This document shows, one piece after another, positions 10,038 to 20,316 of a stretch of DNA of 64,000 nt (position 1 is its first letter; the number at the start of each line of letters is the position of its first letter). The stretch is from Conoideocrella luteorostrata (Eukaryota; Ascomycota; Sordariomycetes; Hypocreales; Clavicipitaceae). Made by a program: the position numbers and the translations under genes. Below the pieces are notes generated by a model that was not told the DNA's origin, searched no databases, and worked only from the letters and a program-made list of their open reading frames with translations. Location: NCBI GenBank assembly GCA_032433595.1, contig JASWJB010000146.1, positions 1 to 64,000 on the forward strand, given 5' to 3'.

Positions 10038-12355
10038 TCATAGCCATCCGTGGCACTTTTGCAGGGTTGTCCACAGACTACGTGAGTTATTGTCCCCACT
10101 GAACTTGACCAAGTACTCCGTAATGCGACCACGCCCCCGCCTACGAATGCGCTTCTCCAGAACCTTCTCCACTGGGAGATATTTGCTCCCCTGGTTGCCG
10201 GAGTTGTTGGTTTCGCGTTTTGCTAAATGAATTTCTGATCCAAGGCGTAAGGCTCCAAGCCGAGAGCTGCGACGTAGTCCTTGGGTTAATTCTCGAAACG
10301 GCACATTGGACCCAGGTGACTGGCTGCTGAAATTCGTGTCTTCTGCGCTATGAGTTTGATGCTGATCTAGTTGTTGACTCATGCCCGTTGAGCGATTTTG
10401 TACGCGTGAAACTCTCGTGCTTGTCGTGCCAACTTCTTTGTTACTAGGTTGCAAGCCGTGACCCAGAGCATTTGACCTCGGTCTCTTAGGGCTTGACTGC
10501 GTCAAAGAGGTATTTTCAAATGCGACCTTCCTCTTCCGTGAACCGCCGTTCAAGGTTACAGGTTCTGGCTCGGCTTCGATCAAAGACACAGGCTGCACTG
10601 CGAACCCAACAAGTTTGGTCTGGTCCGGATATGTGGCTGGTATGATGTGATTGCCTTCGTGGCCAAGTTGTCGGTCCATGTCTGTTGATGCGACATCTCT
10701 TCCACCACATCTCACGTCAGTTCCATCGTTGCTCGGTTTTGGGCCATGCTTTAAGGCGTTCGACTTTTGTCTTTTGGAGTTTGGCTGTGCTGCACAGCTA
10801 TCTCTGGTTGATTCTTTCGTTTTCCTCTTCCTTCTAGAGACGCCCTTCTCTGTCGCGGCTCTCTGTTTGTCCTCAGTCGCAGCTTTCTGTTCGTCGGACG
10901 CAGCTCTCTGTTCGTCCTCGATTGAGCGAGTCTCGGCCACAACCCATTCCAGAAGATTCCTCTGGTTGGCTACGTCTTCCCTTGCATCGTCATAGTCAAA
11001 GGTTTCACGAACAAACTTGATCAGAAGATGACTCCGCCGTTTGGTGAAGTCAAGGGCTTCTCGTGCTTTGGATAGTCTTTTCCTAGCCTTGACTAACATT
11101 TGCACACGCTGTTCCTTCGGGATGTCCAGGCGGTTGGGATCCTTCTGCGTCTTCTGGTAGGCATTTTGTGCATTTGATTCTGCGTCTTGCACAGCCTTCC
11201 GGGCGCGATCTTCCTCTCTTTGGCACCTTGTACCCGACGCATCCGTGCGAACAAATTCCGGAGTTTCGTCATCCTTCACCATTCCCTGCTCCTTCACCTC
11301 AACCCAAGCGTTGTCATGCTTCAGCTTTAAGCGCTCAAAAGATTTGGTGTACCGGTCGAGCCACCAGTACTCGAAGCCTAGGTATTCGACCCATGTTGTC
11401 AACTTGTTCTGTGGCTTGGGGTCCTCCGTTAGATGAAACGGACGTGTGAAGCCGTGTCGAGCTAACCGCGCTTTCACAGCTTCCTCGTAATCAGAGAAGC
11501 TTTTGCATCCATGTTCTCGCTGCCATCTCCGCTGCCACTTGCGGTGTCTTTGCATATGATACCACTGCTCGCCTGGCTGCTTCAAACAAGTTGGGTCGGC
11601 TTCAATTTCTGCGACCCCTTTAAGATCGTTGACTTCCATGCACTCACGCTTCGATTTCTCAACAAAGGCAAGAAACCCGTCGTCTTCATCCTCAATCCTC
11701 ATCATTCTGTTGTCGCGTTGCCATTTCCGAAAGTTCTGCCACCTGAGCCATTGTCTTTGTAATACATCGTGTGGGTAGAAGCTGTCTCTCTCTGTTAAAT
11801 TGTCGAAACGACGTTTTCGCCAAAATGGCCCTAGCATCTCGTGGTGCGCGTCGGGGTCCTGGGAAATCAATTCCAGCATGTCAATCGGATATAGCGGGCG
11901 ACCACCGTCCTTGACAAGATTATCGTAAGCCTCCATTTCAAGTTGCTTATATAGCTCTCGCGAATCATAATCCGGCGTTTGGGTTCGCCTTTCGCTGTCG
12001 CAACTACAAGACCGGTCTTGTGGCAGAAAATCTTCTCGGCTGGATACATCACGCAAAAGCGCGTCAAGCTTGTCAAGATCGAGTGGACGTGAATTAGCTG
12101 GGGAATTATCTGCTACCGCTCGCTGTATGGACCTATGTAGATATAAGCAGATGAAACTATTGGAAAGTCAAATAAGAATACACACCGCAGTCTCTCAGCA
12201 AGGTGGCCTCGCTCTCTTTTGGGTAATCTTTCCCAGCCATCAACGGGAAGCTCGAACGCACCATTGGGTTGGCGATTTTTAATCATAAAATCGCTGAGTT
12301 GTGCATCGCTTAGAGCGGACAGGTCTTTAACATTGGTCGGTCGCGAACAAGACAT
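10038..12355 (-). CDS. W/R-rich coiled-coil protein with chromodomain-like C terminus (754 aa)
   Basis: CDS complement(join(10038..12132,12186..12355)). Exon 1 starts MSCSRPTN and ends at a GTGTGT donor; the acceptor CATAG at 12133 keeps frame, while the next AG would give a stop. The N-terminal half has repeated Trp/Arg segments (FRKWQRDN, RHRKWQRRWQ, EYWWLDRYTKS). A charged coiled coil lies at roughly 360-510, followed by basic nuclear-signal-like clusters (SRRKRK, SPKRPR). The last ~50 residues, YLPVEKVLEKRI..EYLVKFSG, match the start of a chromodomain (V-E-K-[IV]-L, then EYLVK), but the tail is shortened. From memory the N-terminal part belongs to a large ascomycete family often misnamed Ankyrin 2,3/unc44; no ankyrin repeats are present. 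It is divergent from the FHA-kinase gene. A nuclear or chromatin role is inference. Confidence 0.75.
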
Positions 12356-12882
12356 CTTGGCGCCAATGCAAAGGCATGACCCGCGTCTAGTAGTTGTAGG
12401 ATCAGGAATTATGTTGACGTTTAGTTTTCGAAAACTTGAGAAGTTGACGCATTGTGCAGCCTGAGGCAGAAATATCTGATTCCCCTCCAAAGCGGCGGTG
12501 GGGCTAGGCCGCCATTTGGTACTACTAGTAGTATGACCCCGAGGAGGGGGACAAATTACATGACCCTTTGCAGCATGTATTGGTACGCTGTGAAGGGTTA
12601 AGTAAACTGTTCCCCCCTTTAGGCCCCTCGTCACCTGGATGGATTAACATGGAATTCACGACCAATGGTTACCACACCTAGCCGCTCTCGGTCCGGGAAT
12701 GGTGCAGGATGACAGACACCATTGGACCAGAATTGATTAATAGTCATGGCTGGGGTGAAGGTCTGCCCCTTCCTTCCACCAGGAAATTCACAGGCATTCA
12801 TTGTTTTTCTTTCCTCCCAGGCATTCGGTTCTTTGTTTTCCTCCCTTCATCTTACGCCTTCATCACAAATCAGCTCAATATG
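12356..12882. promoter_or_regulatory. Shared divergent promoter region of the chromodomain-like and FHA-kinase genes
   Basis: The 527 bp between two divergent start codons carry a perfect 14-bp palindrome (listed separately) and an imperfect inverted repeat GGCGG...CCGCC near 12494-12513. No clear TATA box is seen. Co-regulation of both genes is inferred from geometry. The frame extending the kinase upstream to 12709 is possible but adds a Phe-rich stretch with no domain. Confidence 0.45.
12520..12533. promoter_or_regulatory. Perfect 14-bp palindrome TACTACTAGTAGTA
   Basis: Self-complementary over all 14 bases, lying between the two divergent genes. It could be a dimer binding site; the binding protein is unknown. 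Confidence 0.4.
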
Positions 12883-15800
12883 GATGATGCAGACCTTATT
12901 GCTCGCGTGTACCCCGCCGTTGTCAGAGGAAATGAAAAACATGCTCCAAACTCGATCAAAGCCTGTTCATTATATGTACCGCCACAGCATGAAACAGCTG
13001 AAGAAGAGGTTCAATATGGTCGTGACGACCGCGAGACCACTGAGCCGCCGGAACAACCAGTGGACAAAATGAGATTCGAATACGATGGCAGACCTTTCAT
13101 CGAGGTCAGATTCAGCAATGTCCCGCGATCGTCTAACGGAGTCATTTTTGGATGCAGTACCAAGAGTGACGTTATCCTGCCCAATCTAAAGGACCTCAGC
13201 CACTTTCACTTTAGCTTAACTTTTGATGAGCAGAAGCGACTCATTGTGAAGGACCTAGGCTCCCTTATCGGAACCGAGGTCACTTACGACAGTAAAGGAG
13301 AAGGTACCCGACGCAGATTCCACTGGATCATTGGCGGGGACAAAAATGCTCATCGGCAAAAAAATATCATCATCAAGGTACACGACAATGTCCAGTTTGA
13401 AGTCGTTGCTAACGAGCATGATATTGAATCACAATCATACATCGAGAACGTCGAAAAGTTTTGTCAAGGCAGCGCAACCACGGAAGGTCTCTTTGATGAT
13501 CTGAATATCCCTCTTCGGCCAGACACGGAGTTTGCTACAGGAGCGCATACGCCAGGTAATGGCCCTATCTACGTCAAAAGGAAGATTGGAAAGGGAGGAT
13601 TTGGTGTCGCAGTTCATTGCTGGGATGTGAGCACCGGGGACGAGACTGTTATAAAGCGGCCATCCAACGAGATGGTGAAGAAGTTCCTCAAAAAGAGCGT
13701 CGACAATGTTTCTGAACTTGCCCAGGGCCGAAGAAGATGGAAAGATGAAGCCAACAATATGAGAAACCTTGTACATGTCAGTATACCCTAGGTTCATGAC
13801 ATCATGGCTCTAACTCTCAGTAGCCTCATATTATAAAGTTGCTCGATGTGGTCAACGATCCATACCCCAAATTGGTCTTGGAATATATCTCAGGAGGACC
13901 TTTATCTCAACTAGAGAACATAACGATTTCCGAAAGTGTGCTGGTTCTCACTCAATGTCTTTCGGCCTTGACGCTTATGCATAAGAACCAATTAGCGCAT
14001 CGCGACATCTCACCGAATAATATTCTCGTTAAGTCGCGGGAGCCCTTTGTCGTTGTTCTTGCTGATTTTGGACTATCTAAAAATGCGGCAGAACTACGTA
14101 CTCAATGCGGCACTGCTCCGTTTGCTGCACCTGAGGTTCTTGAAGATAGCAGCGTTAAGCGCTACTCGGTAGCGGTGGATATCTGGTCCCTTGGTGTGGT
14201 GATATGTAAGACTCTAAGAATTCTCCCAAGTTACTCCATACATATGCAAAATCTCCAGCAAAATGTTACCGACTTGTCGTGGTGCAACATGGTCGTTGAT
14301 TCTCTCGGAAAACTCTACCGCCGCCGACCTGATAGCCTGAAATTATTCCTGCTTGCAAGCATGCTGGTTATATCTCCAGCAGGACGAAACTCTGCTCGAG
14401 GCTGTTATGACAGAGTAAAGGCACTACCGGACCGCATTGTAAATGCTGAGCCGTGCGATAGGATCTCGGATATTTTGTGGCGCGAGGCCACGGTGGTCTA
14501 TCCTAGCGGGATCAACACAAACGAGCAGAGCATAGTGCGACTTAAGGATGCAGCACCGGCAACTAATGCAGGTGACTTTAACGATGATGGAGAGTCAACC
14601 GATGCGATGAACTCAACAGGTTCGAGCTCTGGTGATGACAGAGCAAAGCGCAGGTCTGGCGCGCCCCCACCTTCATCACATCATCTAGATGCCAGGTCAA
14701 ACTTAAAGCGACCAACTGCAGAAATGGCCCCCCTGAGCCCCAAATCGAAGCGCCAAGGGCGAGTATCGATCTCGCAATCACACGACTTTTCTGGTAATCA
14801 TCACATAAAACCGGAAGTTGACTGGGAGACTGCCGAGGTGGCGGCGTTGCTGCAAGATTTAAGAAATGGTGCATTCCAGTATGTTCATTGTTTACTTCAT
14901 TGTCGTTGTGGCTGCTAACGAATCCAGCTAAGGTGCGATAAGTGCGATAATTTACCAGATCCGCCGTCATGGCACCCATGGGATCCGGCTGAAGGAAAGT
15001 CCATGCATTTGCATTGGGAAAGCGGCAGGGGTTGGGTTCATTGTGACCACATAGTCAATGAGGCCGCGGAAACGAATGAACACAGCATAAATCGGTCGAG
15101 CCTGTCGGGTTACCCCAGTGGACGAAGAACGGAAAACAGAACAGCAGATGAAGCTCAATGTGGCAACTCTGCTCTGTCTGCGCTGGTCGCCCTCGATTCA
15201 AACTTGGGGGAAAACGCACCCATATGTCAATTAGCAGACTACCCAGGTGAGAACGACATTAGTGCAGAGCCTCATACCGTTTTGATGAACAATGATGAAT
15301 CTGGCAGGCTGCAGAAGAGACAGGGAAGGAGTGAGAGTCGGTCTCCTGTAGGCATATCGGAAATTATGAACTCGAACTTGTGGAAAGAGCCTGCAGTTTC
15401 AAATAACGCAAGTCCCCATTGCGAAACTCCTGCCTTGAATTGTCTAACGGGCATTCGGGTTGGTGATCTCGGCTGTCCAATCGCTATTCATAGCGACACA
15501 TCGTCTCAGCAACGTCCCGCGGAGCTGAAGAACGTTGATCGTACAACACAGCGAGAGAGATTCCAGTTAGTATACTATTCTATGCGCAGAATATCGATGT
15601 ACTAATAGAAATTTATTGCAAGGCCAGAGCAGGTAGCTGAGCTTGAAGCTTTGTTTCAAGCAAACCCAACTCCAACGGCCTTTCAACTTCAGCAATTTGC
15701 TAACTATACCGCTTTGACCGTGCAACAAGTGAAGGTATGAGATCCTTACTTCAGCCGTGATCAACGCTAACATGTTTAAAGGACTGGTTAGTGAGGCAAC

Positions 15801-15892
15801 GAAAATTGGAAGCTGATCGTGTCAACTTGGGTCCACTACACTTGCGGCAAAGGACCACTCGCAGGGGAAGACCGCCAAACTGGCGCCACTAG
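12883..15892 (+). CDS. FHA-like / Ser-Thr kinase / Cys-His motif / homeodomain / AT-hook fusion protein (934 aa)
   Basis: CDS join(12883..13776,13824..14878,14933..15565,15623..15734,15782..15892); the introns are 47, 54, 57 and 47 bp, with clear branch sites in the last three. FHA-like domain at ~63-180: the turn SHFHF and the end LGSLIGTEV fit, but the usual Gly-Arg is FGC. Kinase ~231-480: loop GKGGFG, VIK lysine, HRDISPNN (357-359 HRD), DFG (379-381) and AAPE, so all catalytic residues are present. A C651-x2-C654...C687-x2-H689 motif begins exon 3. Homeodomain ~856-910: RERFQPEQ, ELEALF, LTVQQVKDW, with W900 kept but the invariant Asn replaced (WLVRQR). AT-hook RRGRPP at 925-930. Chk2/Rad53 family kinases pair FHA with kinase, but a homeodomain tail is unfamiliar to me. 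A DNA-bound nuclear kinase is inference. Start at 12883 is chosen for the compact N terminus. Confidence 0.72.
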
Positions 15893-16220
15893 CCATAACG
15901 TTTCGATTCGAGGAGATAAGCTAGACCGTCTCGTACTTAACTTAGATCGAAGTCGCAGCGCTCAGGTAATCATTAACTTATGGCACAAGCTGCAAGGGGC
16001 GACTTGCTCAAGATTTTTGTAGTACTATAGTACGCATATATTCTTTTGATACAAATTTCAGTTTTGACGATTGCATTTTGCAAAATGCTCTTCTCCTCAT
16101 AATCCTCATATCCTCCATGTCGTCTATATAGGAGCGATGCGGCCCTGGGCTCTGTGACAGAATGGGAGCATTTCCAAGGGATGAAAAGCGACATGCTAGA
16201 CAAAGCACACGGCTGCATAG
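15893..16220. other. Spacer between the kinase gene and the TPR fragment
   Basis: No gene is seen. The 3' untranslated part of the kinase gene probably lies here. Confidence 0.4.
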
Positions 16221-16499
16221 CACCTCGATGATCAGCATATCAAAGACGCAATTACGATCCTTGAGCATGTAGTGGAAATCCAGAAGGAGACACTAGACAA
16301 GAAGGACTATTCTCGACTAACATCAGAGCACGCACTGGCAAGTGTATATCTCAATAACCGACGTATCATGGATGCAATTACGATCCTTGAGCATATAGTA
16401 GCAATCCAGAAGGAGACACTAGACAAGAAGGACTATAAATTGAGAATGATATACTCGCTGACGATGTTAAGGACAGACTACTCTCCCTGGATTTGCTGA
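16221..16499 (+). pseudogene. Fragment of a kinesin-light-chain-type TPR array (NLR-like remnant)
   Basis: The open stretch between TAG at 16218 and TGA at 16497 contains two near-identical 42-residue TPR units, with the repeated blocks DAITILEH and IQKETLDKKDY about 126 bp apart and the link RLTSEHALASVYL. This sequence style is typical of the C-terminal TPR arrays of fungal NB-ARC/TPR (NLR-like) proteins. There is no ATG start, no nucleotide-binding domain and no further repeats nearby, so this is a relic. The DNA of the two units is almost identical, indicating that the repeats expanded shortly before the gene was lost. Confidence 0.65.
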
Positions 16500-16815
16500 C
16501 TGATGCATACGGCATAATGAAAGTCGAAGAGGAAAACATGTAGACTATACAGTTGTACCTGCAAGCATTTTTGAGCGTTGATCACTTTAGCCATATAACA
16601 TTGTCTCCGCTGTGACCATAATTGCCTCCTTCAGCTGAAGCGGCAATAACTGCGGCTGTCTCTGGGGTCAAGCAATTAAAGAAGAAAAAGGTAACATATT
16701 TGTAAATAAACGAGTAATTTATGCTATATTATATGCTATCAAAGTGATTTGTGCTGTTTCGTTTTGCCACTGAATCTGAACCCTCTATGACACATTGATT
16801 TTGTTCCATCCACAT
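16500..16815. other. Spacer, no gene seen
   Basis: Possible decayed continuation of the TPR fragment up to ~16545; otherwise nothing recognised. Confidence 0.4.
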
Positions 16816-19180
16816 TTAAACCTGGACTTTATACCTGTTAAAGATATTATAATTATGAACTCGTGTCAAGTGACTCTGGAGGGCTTGTAAGTCATGCAAC
16901 TTGACTTTTTGTCCTCTGCACCTTGGCTCTGGACACGATACGGATCGCTCACCAAGACCACTGAGATGTCGCGTTATCAGATGGTCTCTTGCGCGATAGG
17001 GAGAGCAGAACTTGTGGAGCCTTTGACTAAGAGGCGACTTTTCATCCCAGAAGCACATGAAACATTGTCTGGTGTCACATTCTTGAGGAAGATCTGCTGC
17101 CGTTGTTTTTATCTCAGACCTCAACAGCCGAGATTCCCGTTGTATTCCGAGATTTATCATTGCGTGTGTGGTATAAATGCGATGCTTTAGCTTTGTTTCG
17201 TCATCTAAGTGGCACGTATCGCTGCAGATGAGCTTTGCCAATAGTCGACGCTCCTCCAGATTGTAAGAGGGTTGGGGGTTCCAGTCATCTTGAACATCAG
17301 TAAAAGGATTGGCTTCCTCTGCCAACTGAGAATTGATGTCTGCTGTGCTGATGGTATTAAAAAAATCTTGTCGTGTTGATGTATTTGCCATTTTCCGAAG
17401 ATACGCTCTAGTTGACCGCACTTTATTGTCCACAGTCTTGTACATCTGATGAAGCTTGGTTTGATCCGCTTCTGCTGTTTTAAGACTACCCGACTCGCGA
17501 CGAACTTCTCTGCTCAGATTATCTCGGAGTTCAATAAGCTTTACAAGGTTTGGGTTCGTTTTGATGTTCTCTAGCTCATCATGACTAGCACAAGTCGGGG
17601 CTCGTGGATCAACATAGCGACTCATATGGCCAGCCGCTTTCAACAGAGCTTTATTCGAAGGACGTCCGAGGAATGCTGCAGCAGTGTCGCACTGAACACG
17701 CTGGTTGATGTAAGCTTGGTATGTGGCTGCATTTATATGACACATGACCTGTTGAAGTTGTGCTTGCGTTGCAACAGCTAAGCAGAATTAGCAAACGTGA
17801 CCCAGTATTGGTGGGACTTTCTTACCCTCAACTCCTTCGCCGGAGCCTCGTCGAATGCAGTATGGATTCAAGATCTGCATGAATCCTGTCACGAAACCCA
17901 GTCGCTGCAGATAGTAAAGATACGTGTGATAACGAAGTGCCTCTGTGTCGGATGTTTGAACAGATCCGTTATCGGCGAGCACGGCTTGTCGGAAAATTGG
18001 TTTGTGCCGAATATCCTTTCGCCAGTCGAACTCGAGTGAGCGCCTTGGCGGTCGAACCTTTACTTTATAGAAATCATGAACCGTTTGGATGTTGGCTTCA
18101 AAGGCATGATCCAGAAAAGCGAGAGCCAGAAGGTGAAGCACAGCATCGAACAGAAGGTCATCAACCTCATAAAAAATAAACGTCTTCCTATCGTATGCTG
18201 TCAGATAACATTAAGCAATGTATACAAGGGGTAGCGCTCACGGGTTTTCTCTCTTTTCCCATCCCTTAGTATGCCGAAGTGTCACCTCCATGGCCGGCAG
18301 ATCTCTTCCTCCTTCTGGATTCTTAAGAAGGATCAACTTAATGTCACCATACGTGATTGTCTTGAAATCATCTTCTTTTGGGTTCCATTCGTTTGCATAA
18401 CCGTTTATGTCCTTTTTCTTATCTTTGAACTCGTCCTCATATTCGTCATCAATTCCAAAGTAGTGATCATGAATAGCCCCTTTGTTGAGTTTCTTATACG
18501 CCAAGACCCTTGGCCTCGTTGCTGTGTACGCCTGAAGAAGAATAAGAAATGCTAGCTGTATTCTCTGACGTTCGTCTGGAAATACAGAAGTATCGTGAAC
18601 CCAATGATGATGCTGCACCAAGTAAACATCATCAACGTTCATGACAGGTTTCTCATTGATCGATGTGTCGAGCTTGTACCGAATCGTGAGATAGCCGTTG
18701 ATATACTTTCAAGTATTCAGCAGGCGCTCTGAAAAAATATCACCGCTCTATTTAGGGGGCTGACTTACATCATTGACCTCTTCATTTGCCTCCTTTTGGA
18801 AATCAACGCCAACTGACTTACGATACACCTGGAAAAGAATTCTTTTATAAGCGTGAACGGTACTCCTTTTGCGTATCCGGCGGTAGGAGTCAAGCATCCA
18901 TTCTAAAAACGTCATAATATCTTCCTTGGATGCATCTTCGAGATGGTTAACCGGATTGGTAGACAGGTGCTTGCAGTGTCTATTTGCGTTAAAAACGAAG
19001 TTACAATGTCTCGTGGGCTGCGACTTACTTAGTCCACTTCAATTTGACGCCGTGCATGTTGACTTTAGTGGTGTCGGCGTGTCTTTTTCGAACGGTGCCA
19101 TGCTTAACAAGCCGCTTGCGCTTGGATCGGTAATAGTCCGCAGAATGCTGAATGCGTGATGGATTTTGTTGTATGGCCAT
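16816..19180 (-). CDS. DUF3435 tyrosine recombinase, Starship-captain type (716 aa)
   Basis: CDS complement(join(16816..17777,17826..18187,18242..18705,18769..18979,19029..19180)). All five exons join in frame with GTAAGT/GTGAGC donors, giving a full-length protein starting MAIQQNPS. N-terminal DNA-binding-like segment has WMLDSYRRIRKRSTVHAYKR. The catalytic part has YTATRPR (Arg ~185), YHTYLYYLQRLG (His ~363), PYCIRRG (Arg ~388), VMCHIN (His 410; the family usually has MGH) and Tyr 416/419 in TYQAY. The C-terminal tail carries Cys/His zinc-finger-like motifs (CFMCFW...H, CPEPRC...H..H). DUF3435 proteins are the tyrosine recombinases (captains) that move giant Starship elements, but many family members are not proven captains. 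If this one is, its element would extend leftward from ~19.2 kb, in the direction of transcription. No stop or frameshift interrupts the gene. Confidence 0.82.
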
Positions 19181-20316
19181 TTTTAGAGAATAAATGAAGG
19201 ATGATAGCAGGTAAGGGATGTTCTTGGCTAGTGAGGCAGGCCCTTTCAGCCTAAATATTTGTGGTACGGAGGTACATTGATGTGCTTTAAATAGACCGTA
19301 CGCCGTGCGGGTGGATCCTCGCTGCGAAGTGGGGCCGACTGGCGCTTAGCCCAGCACCTTCGCAAATTGACCTCCAAAAGCGGCGTCGCAACCTCCAGAA
19401 ATGGACATCCCTACCTCAGGAAATGGATGCACTTTTGCCGTGAACCTGCACTTTTGGTGTAAGGTTCTAGCGCGCGCAGCGCGTAGGCCTTATAAATAGG
19501 TGTAAGGTGCAATGCAAGCAGTCGCTTGCGTTGGCGGATCTTTTTGGTCTTTTGGGGTAACAAGCACACCTTCTTGTTATCTTACAATGTATTCCAACAC
19601 TTAATCATAAATAGCCAACCCCCCCCTTCCCCCCCAAAAAACTGAAAACAGCAACATCTATGTCCAGGCGAGTGTGTAGTTCAGGCAACCACAATATATG
19701 TCCATTCATCATTCTATAATCACCGACTGTTTAAACGTGTTCTGAGGGATGTTCAAATAACAAGGCATCATACACTATGACACTGTAATTAGGACGTTTG
19801 AATACGCGTTATTGCAGCGAAGCATGTGGATTACCGTTTTCGATGATCTATGCTGGCAATGAATTTTGCCCGTAATATGTGTGAAGTCAAACTGGGACGA
19901 TCTCATGTTGTACCCAACCAATTCCAGGCAACCGGCGGCGGCTCATGTAATTGCTTTATTATATTTCTGCGATTGATAGTCAGCCATCCTGTTACTTGGC
20001 CTTGGTAGTTCGGCGCGGCGGCAAGGCAACGGCCATATAACACGATTAAATCATGGAGAGGCGAATGTGGGCTGTGAAACTCGTATAACGAAGGCCAGCC
20101 TTTTAGGCTTCATACCGCGGCGGAGGATTGCTCACCGTCGCTGAGGGGCTGCCGTAATGGACGCTTTGGGTTAGGTCAGCCGGTATGTGTTTGCAATCGC
20201 AGTCCGGCCTCGGTGGTTCCACAACACCAAGTCTAATTTTCCAACGCGGCGGTGCCCCCGGACTTTCCCCTTTAACCGCCCAACGAATATTCCCGTCGAT
20301 CCGGCAATGCGTATGA
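19181..20316. other. Intergenic, upstream of recombinase and ankyrin genes
   Basis: Holds a near-palindromic GC island CTAGCGCGCGCAGCGCGTAG near 19467-19486, a TATAAATA-like word just after it, a C run at 19620-19636 and a doubled word TGCACTTTTG at about 19420-19460. If the recombinase is a captain, the left-facing element edge should lie here; I could not identify terminal repeats or a target duplication. Confidence 0.4.

Noticed and set aside
10038..12355. Calling this an ankyrin protein on the basis of the common database label
   Set aside because: No 33-residue ankyrin units are present; the label appears to be inherited.
12709..12882. Upstream start for the FHA-kinase gene
   Set aside because: The frame is open to 12709, but the added residues are Phe-rich, resemble no domain and would consume much of the divergent promoter.
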